Position numbers and translations under genes: made by a program. A stretch of DNA of 64,000 nt. It comes from Nitrospirales bacterium (GTDB lineage Bacteria; Nitrospirota; Nitrospiria; Nitrospirales; UBA8639). The notes under the pieces were generated by a model. That model was given only the letters and a program-made list of their open reading frames with translations. It was not told the origin of the DNA and searched no databases. Shown here piece after piece: positions 7,873 through 17,201 of this stretch; the stretch's first letter is position 1, and the number at the start of each line of letters is the position of its first letter. The stretch spans positions 1 to 64,000 of the forward strand of contig JAJDBQ010000005.1 of NCBI GenBank assembly GCA_029261255.1. The letters run 5' to 3'.

Positions 7873-9003
7873 ATGCCCGAAAAACGGCGAAACAAGGCCC
7901 GAAAGGTATGGCGGAATGTGCACATTTCTTTCGGCCTTGTTGTTGGCCTCCTCTTTGTGTTGACTGGACTCACTGGGAGTCTCCTCGTATTCTATATCGA
8001 AATTGATGAATGGCTGAATCCTGAGGTTACCTTCTCGCCAACCGAAGAATCATGGCAATCCTATGAGGACATGTTTCAAGCGCTCCGAACAGCGCACCCT
8101 ACCCGCGAACATTCCTGGCGGCTAGAAGTCCCATCTAGTCAAGGGCGGATGATCACTGCCCGCTATTACAAACCTAAAGAAACCGCTGACATCTCCTTTG
8201 CACCGCTGATGGTCTGGGTGAATCCCCATACAGTGGAGATCGTCAGCAGCCGCCTGTGGGGTACATTCCCCATGACTTGGCTCTATAATCTGCACTACCG
8301 GTTGTTACTCGACATGACTGGTAAGACTATTCTCACCTTTGTCGGTGTCTGTATCCTATTCTCACTCGGGACTGGCGTGTATTTATGGTGGCCAACAACA
8401 CGAAACCTCAGGCCGGCATTCACGTTGCAGACAAATGGCAGCACCAAACGTGTGCTGTATGATCTACACAAGCTCAATGGGATCTATGCCTTGATCTTTC
8501 TCCTTATACTTGTCGCTACCGGTACCTTGCTAGACTTTCCCTGGGTAGAACCAATGGTGGGCTCAATTTCTCAATTATATGAGCCACCTCGCACAGACTC
8601 CGTGTCAAACCAAGTGTCAGCACGAATCTCGGTTGATCAGGCCGTGGCCATCGGACAGGCACGTTTCCCAAATGCCAGGGTCAAATGGATTGAAACTCCT
8701 AATGGTCTAACAGGGAGTTATCGCATCAATCTCTGGCAGCAGGGTGAACCTAGTCGGCGATTTCCAAAAACCAATGTCTGGATTGACCAGTACACAGGAC
8801 ACGTGCTTTCCAGTCGAGATATCAAAGATGATTCTGCCGGCGACACATTCTTGCGCTGGCTCCATCCACTCCACAGCGGTCAAGTCTTGGGATTACCTGG
8901 ACGAATTCTGGTCTGTCTCTCCGGGTTGATACCCCTCGTCTTATATGTCACCGGAATCACCATGTGGTGGAGACGCCGAACAAGTAAGACAGTTCCCCCA
9001 TAA
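7873..9003 (+). CDS. PepSY-associated transmembrane protein 1
   Basis: This 376-residue inner-membrane protein opens with W-R-N-V-H-x-S-x-G and a first helix (about residues 16-40). It then has a periplasmic PepSY-type region, two or three central helices (about 145-225) and a last helix near 345-368. Conserved His residues occur in the first helix, in LHYRLL and in LHPLHSG. PepSY_TM proteins beside TonB-dependent receptors are thought to handle the imported metal complex, possibly as heme-dependent reductases. It is 6 bp downstream of receptor 1 and has a paralogue at 13643. Confidence 0.85.
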   Translation: MPEKRRNKARKVWRNVHISFGLVVGLLFVLTGLTGSLLVFYIEIDEWLNPEVTFSPTEESWQSYEDMFQALRTAHPTREHSWRLEVPSSQGRMITARYYKPKETADISFAPLMVWVNPHTVEIVSSRLWGTFPMTWLYNLHYRLLLDMTGKTILTFVGVCILFSLGTGVYLWWPTTRNLRPAFTLQTNGSTKRVLYDLHKLNGIYALIFLLILVATGTLLDFPWVEPMVGSISQLYEPPRTDSVSNQVSARISVDQAVAIGQARFPNARVKWIETPNGLTGSYRINLWQQGEPSRRFPKTNVWIDQYTGHVLSSRDIKDDSAGDTFLRWLHPLHSGQVLGLPGRILVCLSGLIPLVLYVTGITMWWRRRTSKTVPP

Positions 9004-9172
9004 CATCTTAGTAAGCTTCATCGAAAAAAAAATTGAACAAGGGCAACTCGCCTCAACACCTTTCAGGCAAAGGCCATGAGTTTCTTTCGAAACGAAACCA
9101 CACTGATCCAAGAGAAGGACAAAGGTCTCGACCGTAATCTGATCGAAACATTCCCTTTCAACATGGCCCTGT

Positions 9173-9206
9173 AGTATGCATTGATATATGTAGCATGGAT
9201 AAGTAG
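9173..9206 (+). promoter_or_regulatory. Variant of the recurring element upstream of the sigma factor
   Basis: The 3' half (GTAGCATGGATAAGTAG) matches site B (5575-5591) at 15 of 17 positions. The 5' TATGCAT block is about 6 nt further away than in the 28-nt sites. It ends 34 bp before the sigma-factor start codon, a promoter-like distance. Confidence 0.35.
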
Positions 9207-9240
9207 TTTATAAGGATAAAAGATTGCTATAGATGACCAC

Positions 9241-9768
9241 ATGTTTCTCTCTTTAGACCTGGAAGAACTTTTTCATTCATACCATCATTCTCTCGTGACG
9301 TACCTTCGCCGCCTGATGAAGTGTTCTCACTTCGCTGAAGAAGTTGCGCAAGATACGTATCTACGACTTCGAGCAAAAGGGCCAACGACCACAACAATCA
9401 ATCACCCTCGAGCGTACCTCTTTCGCACGGCGCACAATCTGGCGATGGATCAGCTCGCGAAACATTCTACTGAATGGAAACACCGCAGTTCTAGCGAAAT
9501 ACCGATTGATATTCCCAGTCCAACACCACAACCGGATACCATCGCTGAATCTCGACAACGTTTGCACAAAATCGCGACTGCCTTGAACGAACTTCCTGAA
9601 GCATGCCGTCAGGCGTTTATTCTGAATAAAATTCACCACATGACACATGCGGAAATTGCGCAGATACTCAATGTATCCCAAAGCATGATAGAAAAACATC
9701 TCATGCGAGCCCTTGCTCATTGCCGCGCAAAACTTCAGGACGAGAAGCCCAACTCTTCTTTCCTCTAA
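9241..9768 (+). CDS. FecI-type ECF RNA polymerase sigma factor
   Basis: This 175-residue protein has sigma region 2 (about residues 10-75, with YLRRLMKCSHFAEEVAQDTYLR and RAYLFRTAHNLAMDQ). Sigma region 4 follows (about 110-165, with LPEACRQAFILNKIHHMTHAEIAQILNVSQSMIEKHL). It is the FecI class that transcribes TonB-dependent receptor operons when released by its FecR partner. The FecR-like gene begins about 250 bp downstream and is followed by an STN-domain receptor, giving the classic fecI-fecR-fecA arrangement. The gap to fecR is unusually long. Confidence 0.92.
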   Translation: MFLSLDLEELFHSYHHSLVTYLRRLMKCSHFAEEVAQDTYLRLRAKGPTTTTINHPRAYLFRTAHNLAMDQLAKHSTEWKHRSSSEIPIDIPSPTPQPDTIAESRQRLHKIATALNELPEACRQAFILNKIHHMTHAEIAQILNVSQSMIEKHLMRALAHCRAKLQDEKPNSSFL

Positions 9769-10019
9769 GAACTCTACTACCCCTTTTCAGTGTCGACGTT
9801 TTCCCAAAACTTGCCTCGTCAGAGCCCGGATAGTGAGGAAGAAAACCTCTGAACCAGTCTCAGTAGGAAAGACCTATTCACTATGCTACCGTTAAGGAAT
9901 CGTTGAATGACTTTATGCAAAGAAAACCATGAGGTGCCACAGAATTGTGCAACCTATGACTGTGACTCAACTGATATCCGATTTTCTCACCCGATAGACA
10001 CCATCCGTCCGGATTTCCC

Positions 10020-11015
10020 GTGAAGCAGGAACACTCCAATCATTCCTCAGATTCTGACCAAGCGGCTTTGGAGTGGTTGATTCGATTGACATCGGGTAAG
10101 ACATCGAGTCAAGAACAGCAAGCATTTGACAACTGGGTCGCCGCCGATCCTGCGCATCGCCAGTCTTATGAAAACATTCTGAAAGTATGGAAGGAAACGG
10201 AACAGCTTGGTTATGACCAAAAGACTGGACGGGTCACAGTCCCCCATAATCCACGATATATAAAAAGGAGAAAACGGTCTCGAGGGAATTGGCAAACTCC
10301 CGCTCTGGCTGCAACATCTGTATTGGCCACATGCCTCTTTGTCATGTGGTGGACGGGATGGCATTGGCTGTTAATCAGCGACTACACAACCGATGAACTT
10401 CGACAAACGGTCCACCTTTCTCATGGCGTGACCATGACACTTGATGCCCAAACGGTTCTGGACATCAACGAACTTCCCGGAAAGACTCAAGTAAGATTGC
10501 GATCCGGTGCAGCCTGGTTCAAGGTCGAAAATACAATTGATGAACATCTCGTTCAAATCATCACTGACCATATAGCGGTGACCTCACTTGGAACGGAGTT
10601 TCTTGTCGAACAGCGTGTTTCCCATCAATTCGTTGCCGTCACTGAGCATGCTGTAGAACTAGCCTCTCGATCCTTTCCTTCTCAGCACACTCGACTTGAA
10701 GAAGGGCATGGCATATCCCTTGATGCCGGCTCAACTGCACCCTGGCGCGAAAGGCCTATTGATCCTGCGGTCATCGGCGCTTGGCGTCATGGCCGACTTG
10801 TTTTCGAAAACGCATCATTACAGCATGTCATTCAGCGCCTGGATGATTACCATCCAGGAATACTGCTCATCACTGATAACACCCTCCGCTATCAAAAGGT
10901 GAGCGGTGTCTTTGACATCGATCACCCAGATCAAGCTCTCGCCTCGCTGCAACTCACCTTTTCTCTCAAAATTCGTCGGATTTCCCCTTACCTGGTATTA
11001 GTCTCGAAATCCTGA
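10020..11015 (+). CDS. FecR-type anti-sigma factor/sensor
   Basis: This 331-residue single-pass membrane protein has an N-terminal cytoplasmic DUF4880 domain (about residues 12-65, ending in DPAHRQSYENILKVW). A membrane segment lies near 93-113. A periplasmic FecR domain (about 120-225, including LGTEFLVE) and a C-terminal STN-like domain (about 255-330) complete it. It relays occupancy of the receptor at 11140 to the sigma factor at 9241. The start codon is GTG with no strong ribosome site; the exact start is uncertain. Confidence 0.9.
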   Translation: MKQEHSNHSSDSDQAALEWLIRLTSGKTSSQEQQAFDNWVAADPAHRQSYENILKVWKETEQLGYDQKTGRVTVPHNPRYIKRRKRSRGNWQTPALAATSVLATCLFVMWWTGWHWLLISDYTTDELRQTVHLSHGVTMTLDAQTVLDINELPGKTQVRLRSGAAWFKVENTIDEHLVQIITDHIAVTSLGTEFLVEQRVSHQFVAVTEHAVELASRSFPSQHTRLEEGHGISLDAGSTAPWRERPIDPAVIGAWRHGRLVFENASLQHVIQRLDDYHPGILLITDNTLRYQKVSGVFDIDHPDQALASLQLTFSLKIRRISPYLVLVSKS

Positions 11016-11139
11016 ATCTGTCTCCAACGCTACATTTTTTCAACATTTCATTGAGGGAGAAACTCCTTCAACCCGTCTATAGCTATATCACGGAAAATCA
11101 TTCTGTTTTATTCAATTTACATCCTAGGGTAGGAGAGTT

Positions 11140-13602
11140 ATGTCAACCGCCAAACAATTAAGGCCCATCACTGCATTTTGGCTATCGAGAATCAGTCTTT
11201 TGCTCATTCTAATTCACAGTTACGTTGGACCCACAACGTCTGAAGCCAGAGTTCCTCACGATCACCAGGAAGAAATAGCCATCGATTTTCAAATTCCCGC
11301 TCAGACCTTATCCTCAGCTCTGACACAATTTGCTAATCAATCGGACCTGTTTTTGGTCTATAAAAGCGAGCTCACCCAGGGTCATCACACAACAGATGTC
11401 ATCGGGAAATTTACACCCGATCAAGCTTTAGGACTCTTGCTGCGCGAGACAGATCTGCTATACCGCACAACAGATTCCAGTACCGTCATGATTAATGAAG
11501 GCCTCCCACATCATCAACTGCAGGCGATGGCCGAAGAGCCACCTGGGGTTGAGATCAACACGTCTACCAGCCAACCAGTCCCGGAGGGAAATGTCGAAAC
11601 TCTTCCGGAAGTATATGTCCCGGGCTTTAAGCTGTTGCAAAAATCTTACAGCCTCCCCAATGCTACGACCGCCACCAAGACCGATACACCGATCATGCAA
11701 ACTCCAGTTTCTATTCAGGTGCTCCCGAAGCAAGTTCTGAATGATCAACAGACGATCAGACTGGAACGAGTCTTAGAGAATGTCAGCGGCATCTATCAAG
11801 AGCAGGGATTTAATCTCACCCAAATTTTCAATGTCAGAGGGTTTCAGACCTTCACGTACTATCGAGATGGCATGCCTATTGAGGGTGCACTACTGCAGAT
11901 CGGTCCACGAGAAATGGGGAATATCGAGCGCATTGAGGTCCTGAAAGGACCGGCTTCGTTTCTCTATGGTCGTATTAATCCAGGGGGCTTAGTGAATCTC
12001 GTCACCAAACAACCGCTGGCTCAACCTTACTATTCCCTGCAACAGCAGTTCGGTTCGTTTCAGCGCTACCGCACCACCGCAGATGCCACCGGACCGCTGA
12101 CCAAAGACGACACCGTGATTTACCGAATAAATTTCACTCATGAAAGCTCCGATTCGTTTCGTGATTTCATCGAGGGGGAAAGAATCTTCGTGGCCCCAGT
12201 CGTGCGCTGGAACATCAACAACCGGACGCAAATAACCTTCGAACTGGAGTTTCAACACGACGAAAATGTCGCTGACTGGGGCATTCCGGCCGTCGGTGAC
12301 CGACCAGCCGACATTCCGCGTAGCCGAAACCTGAGCGGGGAATCATTCAATGAGGCCAAATCTGATTCTCTTTTAGGAGGGTTTCATTGGTCCCATAACT
12401 TTGACGACAACTGGTCACTAACCCACCGATTCAATATGTTATTTACCAAGGAAGATGATCTTGGGTCTTTTCCACTAGCGGTTGGAGCGGATGGCCGGAC
12501 GCTTTCGCGGGCTGTTGCCGGATTTAAAGACAACGAAACCGATGTGTATTTCACAACAATGAATATCACCGGGTCATTTCAAACCTTAGGACTCGAACAC
12601 ACCATACTTATCGGCGGAGATTACTATAATTTGACAACTACTGGTGACTTTTTGGATGGCCCACTTAACTCGGTGGATATTTTCAATCCTGTGTTTTCTA
12701 CGGGACCTGCAGTCGTCAGTGCAGAGTTTCCTATCGACAACCACAAAGAACGGTTCGGGATCTATATCCAAGACCAGATCGCACTCCCGTTTAATCTCTA
12801 CCTCATGGCCGGTGGACGATTTGATTTCGTCAAAGTAGAAGATAACATTAGAAACGCAAAACAGGACGAAGAGGCCCTGAAGCCCAGAGTCGGACTGCTC
12901 TGGCAGCCTTTGTCTCAACTCTCGTTCTATGGCAGTTATGTAGAAAGTTTCGGTAGTGACGATTTTTTTATCGTCAATCCGGATGGGACCACACTCGATC
13001 CCGATACAGCCCAGCAATGGGAAGGTGGAATGAAAGCCGAACTATTCGATGGTCGTCTTCAGGGGACACTCGCCTTTTATCATTTAACGAAACAGAATAT
13101 TTCCACGCCTGACTCACTCATCGCAGGTTTTTCACGTGCCGTTGGAGAAGCCAGAAATCGCGGCATCGAACTCGACGTGACCGCTGAAATTCTTCCTGGC
13201 TGGCAGACGATCGGCGCTTATTCCTATATCGATTCCGAAATCACTAAAGGGAATAAGGGCAATCGCTTTGCCAACGTCCCACGCCACGGTGGTTCGTTTT
13301 GGACCACCTATGAAATTCAGGAAGGTAATCTGCGTGGGCTCACCCTTGGCACCGGAGTTGTGGCACGAAGCGAGCGAGAGGCGGACAACGCCAATACCGT
13401 GCAGTTGCCAGGCTACGCACTTGTCCATCTACTGAGTCGTTATTCGTGGACTCTCGGGTCATCACGAATGACGGCTCAGTTGAACGTGGACAACCTATTC
13501 AACAAGGAATACTTTCCGAGTAGCTTCAACGGTCGAAATCGAATTGATACAGGCGCACCACGCACATTCTTGGGATCCTTGCGCGTAGAATTTGGCGCAT
13601 AG
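11140..13602 (+). CDS. TonB-dependent siderophore-type receptor with STN signalling domain
   Basis: The protein has 820 residues. After a signal peptide come an STN domain (about residues 48-115, FQIPAQTLSSALTQFANQSDL...) that contacts FecR, then a plug (about 175-295, with QTPVSIQVLP, VRGFQTF, RDGMP, IERIEVLKGPASFLYG and GGLVNLVTKQP). A barrel ends in F-G-A. These are hallmarks of the FpvA/FecA-type siderophore receptor family. TAGGAGA precedes the ATG. The fecI-fecR pair upstream and the PepSY gene 40 bp downstream support a regulated metallophore uptake operon. Confidence 0.93.
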   Translation: MSTAKQLRPITAFWLSRISLLLILIHSYVGPTTSEARVPHDHQEEIAIDFQIPAQTLSSALTQFANQSDLFLVYKSELTQGHHTTDVIGKFTPDQALGLLLRETDLLYRTTDSSTVMINEGLPHHQLQAMAEEPPGVEINTSTSQPVPEGNVETLPEVYVPGFKLLQKSYSLPNATTATKTDTPIMQTPVSIQVLPKQVLNDQQTIRLERVLENVSGIYQEQGFNLTQIFNVRGFQTFTYYRDGMPIEGALLQIGPREMGNIERIEVLKGPASFLYGRINPGGLVNLVTKQPLAQPYYSLQQQFGSFQRYRTTADATGPLTKDDTVIYRINFTHESSDSFRDFIEGERIFVAPVVRWNINNRTQITFELEFQHDENVADWGIPAVGDRPADIPRSRNLSGESFNEAKSDSLLGGFHWSHNFDDNWSLTHRFNMLFTKEDDLGSFPLAVGADGRTLSRAVAGFKDNETDVYFTTMNITGSFQTLGLEHTILIGGDYYNLTTTGDFLDGPLNSVDIFNPVFSTGPAVVSAEFPIDNHKERFGIYIQDQIALPFNLYLMAGGRFDFVKVEDNIRNAKQDEEALKPRVGLLWQPLSQLSFYGSYVESFGSDDFFIVNPDGTTLDPDTAQQWEGGMKAELFDGRLQGTLAFYHLTKQNISTPDSLIAGFSRAVGEARNRGIELDVTAEILPGWQTIGAYSYIDSEITKGNKGNRFANVPRHGGSFWTTYEIQEGNLRGLTLGTGVVARSEREADNANTVQLPGYALVHLLSRYSWTLGSSRMTAQLNVDNLFNKEYFPSSFNGRNRIDTGAPRTFLGSLRVEFGA

Positions 13603-13642
13603 AATTTTCTATGGTACTCGCAGTTAGTCGATAGACAAACGC

Positions 13643-14971
13643 ATGACTCGAAACCTCTGGGTCTGGCTCCATCGATGGGCGGGGCTGGTGATGGCTGGCT
13701 TTTTAATTCTTGCTGGCCTCACCGGTAGCTTGATGGCGTTTTATCCCGAGCTAGAAGAGGCCCTCAATCCGCAGTATTATCCTACGTCGCAAGCTGGCAA
13801 CCCTCTCGACCTGGCAACCCTCATCGAGCGGGCAGAATTCCTCGCCCCGGAAGGCGAGGTCGAGGGAGTGTGGCTCCAGAGTTTTATGGACAACACGGTG
13901 GTTTGGGTTATTCCCAAAGACCCAGACCGACCGCTCACCTTCAATCAACTAATCTTTGATCCTGTGACTGGCCAAGAGTTGGGCCGGCGTCAGTTCGGAG
14001 CTCTTTCCGACGGACTCGGGAATCTGATGTCCTTCATCTACGACTTCCACTACAGTTTATCTTTGAACATGTACGGAGTGTGGGCACTGGGCATTTGCGC
14101 GTTGATCTGGATCATTGATTGTTTTATCGGCCTGTACCTGACGTTCCCAGTAAGACGGAGCACACAACAACCAACGCCAGATCCTGTCCAGGCAGCTCTG
14201 TCATCTCAAGAATCGCTCATGCCTGAGAAAAGGTTGGCTGAAGACTCTGGAATGCCGAGGGTCGGTCGCTCTTGGTGGACCCGTTGGAAACCGGCCTGGA
14301 AGATTCGGTGTACCAAAAGCCGATACCGGTTCAACTTTGACCTGCATCGAGCGGGTGGCTTGTGGCTGTGGCTGGCGTTCCTCATCTTTGCCTGGTCCGG
14401 GGTCTATATGAATCTTTGGGATACGGTCTATACCTGGACCACCCAGACCGTATTCGAATACAAAACTCCTTGGACCGAGTTGCCGGAATTGGACCCGCCC
14501 ATGACCAAGCCGGGCCTGTCATGGCGCGACGCACAAACACGGGGCGAACACCTCATGGCCGAACAAGCCAACGAGCATGGCTTTACGATCGAATCGCCTC
14601 ATATGTTGTATCTGCATCGCGCGAAAAGTGTGTACGAGTATGGCATTCGCAGTTCTCTGGACTTTCAAGGCCCACGCCGCAGTTTCACGAAAATCTTTTT
14701 CGATGCCCACACCGGCGAGCAAAAATTATTGCTGCTCCCATCCAGGCAATACACCGGCAACACCCTCACCAACTGGCTGGTCTCGCTGCACGAGGCCAAT
14801 GTGTTTGGTCTGCCCTACCGGATCTTTGTCTGTGTACTGGGACTCCTGACCGTCATGCTCTCCGTAACCGGCGTAATCATCTGGCTTAAAAAACTGCGGA
14901 GTCGGAAAATTGCGAAGAACAGACGGAGTACAATACGCACAACCAACCACGCCCATTCCTCGCGGCCATGA
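13643..14971 (+). CDS. PepSY-associated transmembrane protein 2
   Basis: This 442-residue inner-membrane protein opens with LWVWLHRWAGLVMAGFLILAGLTGSLMAFYPELEEALNP, the PepSY_TM signature. Further helices lie near 145-170, 235-260 and 395-415. Conserved His residues are in LHRW, FDLHRAGG and LHEANVFGLPYR. It is longer than its paralogue at 7873, with a charged insert (about 172-220). It follows the STN receptor, so it probably processes the ligand imported by that receptor. Confidence 0.87.
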   Translation: MTRNLWVWLHRWAGLVMAGFLILAGLTGSLMAFYPELEEALNPQYYPTSQAGNPLDLATLIERAEFLAPEGEVEGVWLQSFMDNTVVWVIPKDPDRPLTFNQLIFDPVTGQELGRRQFGALSDGLGNLMSFIYDFHYSLSLNMYGVWALGICALIWIIDCFIGLYLTFPVRRSTQQPTPDPVQAALSSQESLMPEKRLAEDSGMPRVGRSWWTRWKPAWKIRCTKSRYRFNFDLHRAGGLWLWLAFLIFAWSGVYMNLWDTVYTWTTQTVFEYKTPWTELPELDPPMTKPGLSWRDAQTRGEHLMAEQANEHGFTIESPHMLYLHRAKSVYEYGIRSSLDFQGPRRSFTKIFFDAHTGEQKLLLLPSRQYTGNTLTNWLVSLHEANVFGLPYRIFVCVLGLLTVMLSVTGVIIWLKKLRSRKIAKNRRSTIRTTNHAHSSRP

Positions 14972-15412
14972 TGCGACCCATAGTGAAGAGGAAGCCTTGA
15001 TTTCAGCTCTCATTTGTTGCATCGGTGTGCGATGATGACTAGACAGCAATGGATGTCATCCTTTAAAACTAGCATTGTTCGCTAATGCTGATTACGCTCC
15101 CCCGACTTACTGCAACGTAAGAATGGCAGACGGATTTCCCTTTATCCAGGTTGAAGCATAGGGAGAGAGCCTTCCTGCCCCTTCACCCTGTCTGTCTCTT
15201 ATGTACGGCATGGGCTCGATACGACGCCATCAGGATTTCTTCGACAAAGAAACGAAGTGCCTGCCAGGTGATCACGACATACCCTGGACATCTTCTCTTG
15301 AACAGAAAGAATATTCGCTACTCTGTGCAAGAGCACAACATCCTTTGCCATCAGCAAGCGCGTCAATTGTCGTTTTTTAGGACATCCCCCTCATTCCGGT
15401 TAACTTTCAATT
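14972..15412 (+). other. Intergenic region between PepSY 2 and beta-propeller 1
   Basis: I find no convincing gene here; a 117-codon frame from 15151 lacks family features and overlaps the beta-propeller start. The stretch contains the recurring 28-nt element (15015-15042) and the 16-nt sequence at 15105-15120 shared with 5684-5699. Confidence 0.5.
15015..15042 (+). promoter_or_regulatory. Recurring 28-nt element (site C)
   Basis: It matches the fixed positions of the family: TGTTGCAT at 1-8, GC at 15-16, AT at 21-22 and TAG at 26-28. CATCG-GTGTG-CGATG forms an inner inverted repeat. It is 371 bp upstream of the beta-propeller gene at 15413. Confidence 0.45.
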
Positions 15413-16663
15413 ATGACGAGGCATTTCTCTCTTACCGCCATCGCGCTGACGCTAGTCATAGCTACAAGCTCATGCCAGCCGGCAGAACCACCCGTACTCC
15501 CTAAACAGGTAATTGAAAATCCCGCTGCCGACGGTTCACGTCTTCCTCGTGTAACATCGTTACCCGGGGGAGGAATGATTATGAGCTGGGTAGAACCGTC
15601 ACAAAACGGATATAGCCTCAAGTTTGCGATCTACCAACATGACCAATGGATACGCCAAGGCGAGGTTGCACGGGGCTCTAATTGGTTTATCAACTGGGCA
15701 GACTTCCCGTCTGTCATTGCAATCGACCAGTCGTTTTGGCTCGCACACTGGTTGGTCAAACACCCTGGGGGAGGTGCGTACCATTACAACATCGCAACAT
15801 CTTTTTCCAAGGATGCGGGACAGACCTGGAGCATGCCGCAATCCCCTCATCATGATGAATCTGCGGCCGAACATGGATTTGCTTCGATCTTTCGCGTCGG
15901 CAAGGAGGCAGGAATGATCTGGTTAGATGGGCGGGAGTCCGTTCAATCCAAGACCCAGAACGCGTTGGCAGAAGGCTCCAACAACTATCAATTGCGTTAT
16001 TCACGCCTACGCCGCAATGGCAACTTTGATGCGGAACAGGTGCTTGACCATAATACCTGTACCTGCTGCGGGACAACGGTTGCCGTCACGACAGCCGGGC
16101 CGGTAGCCGCTTGGCGCAGCCGAACCGATGAGGAAATTCGCGACAACTACGTGGCACGATTACGCAATGGACAATGGTCAGTTCCTCAACCTCTCGGTTC
16201 AGAAGGTTGGGAGATCAACGGATGCCCAGTGAATGGTCCCATGCTAGCCGCCCGTGGTATGGACGTTGCCGCAACCTGGTTTTCAGCAGAAGGTGATCAT
16301 CCACGCGTCCGTGCCGCCTTTTCTCGTGATGGCGGGCAGACCTTCTATCAGACAATCGAAATAGACGAAATTGATCCTTTCGGGCGTGTGGGTGTCGCGT
16401 GGATTGATAACCGCACAGCGGTCGTATCTTGGATGACCGCGCTGAATGCCGCAACAAAGAAATCTCACCTAGCACTACGAACAGTCTCTGTCGATGGCTC
16501 CATAGGTCCGATACAGCGCGTGAGCGCCATCAGCGGCGGACGAGACACTGGCTTCCCGCAACTGGTTGCTGATAAGACAGGCTTACTGCTCGTCTGGACA
16601 GGGAAAACTCCTAAACACGGGATTCACACAATCTGGGTTCCTTCTCACGAATTGTCTCGTTGA
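15413..16663 (+). CDS. Secreted Asp-box beta-propeller (sialidase-like fold) with CxCC motif, copy 1
   Basis: This 416-residue lipoprotein has a lipobox ending S-S-C at about residue 21. Asp-box repeats of BNR/sialidase type are visible (SFSKDAGQTWS near 122, AAFSRDGGQTFYQ near 300). A C-T-C-C motif near residue 218 and a G-C-P near 270 are conserved in the paralogue at 24398. The fold is that of sialidases, but I see no reason to assign sialidase activity. The four shared Cys suggest a metal or heme site. It lies between TonB-receptor gene sets. Annotation pipelines would probably call it exo-alpha-sialidase. Confidence 0.75.
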   Translation: MTRHFSLTAIALTLVIATSSCQPAEPPVLPKQVIENPAADGSRLPRVTSLPGGGMIMSWVEPSQNGYSLKFAIYQHDQWIRQGEVARGSNWFINWADFPSVIAIDQSFWLAHWLVKHPGGGAYHYNIATSFSKDAGQTWSMPQSPHHDESAAEHGFASIFRVGKEAGMIWLDGRESVQSKTQNALAEGSNNYQLRYSRLRRNGNFDAEQVLDHNTCTCCGTTVAVTTAGPVAAWRSRTDEEIRDNYVARLRNGQWSVPQPLGSEGWEINGCPVNGPMLAARGMDVAATWFSAEGDHPRVRAAFSRDGGQTFYQTIEIDEIDPFGRVGVAWIDNRTAVVSWMTALNAATKKSHLALRTVSVDGSIGPIQRVSAISGGRDTGFPQLVADKTGLLLVWTGKTPKHGIHTIWVPSHELSR

Positions 16664-17201
16664 ACGGACGAGAGACAGAATGTATAAATTCCACGCTAAT
16701 TAAGAAAACCAATCCAACTCTTCCATCTACGCCCCTCCTCATCTCTAGAATTTCACCAGAGATACAGCATCGTTCTGACGCTAGGTTAGCTTAAATTTCA
16801 TCTAGCACAACCGCAAGCCATCAATCTGATAGTGCACTGTTCGATGCGGCAGCAAGGCACAAATTGCTGTTCGTGCATCGAAAAAAAATCAACGAAATGT
16901 CACATCTGTTGCATCAGTTAGCAATGATCCGTAGATACGTTTACATGAATTGAGCAATCATCATTGCGCCGCAAGAAAGACAACAAATGTCTTCCTTGCC
17001 AATTGATCCACACGACATTCTCTGCCGCTCTCCACTCCTACGGGAATCACGACTGTCCACCATGAGTGACGAGTTTTCCAAGAGAGGGTCGCCCCATGTC
17101 CATGTTCCAGATATGTGCTTGGATCATCCGATACGTATGAGTTTTTTCAATGACATACATCTTTTCTTGTCATCTATTTTTTACATTCAAGAGGAGAACG
17201 A
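16664..17201 (+). other. Intergenic region upstream of receptor 3
   Basis: No supported gene is seen. A 72-codon frame (16987-17205) has no family features and merely ends at the receptor start. The recurring 28-nt element lies at 16907-16934. GAGGAG at 17191-17196 is the receptor ribosome site. Confidence 0.5.
16907..16934 (+). promoter_or_regulatory. Recurring 28-nt element (site D)
   Basis: It fits the pattern TGTTGCAT, GC at 15-16, AT at 21-22 and GTAG at 25-28, with TTGC...GCAA as a local inverted repeat. It lies 267 bp upstream of the receptor gene at 17202. Confidence 0.5.

Noticed and set aside
15151-15504. 117-codon frame before the propeller gene
   Set aside because: It overlaps the true start of the propeller lipoprotein in another frame and shows no family features.
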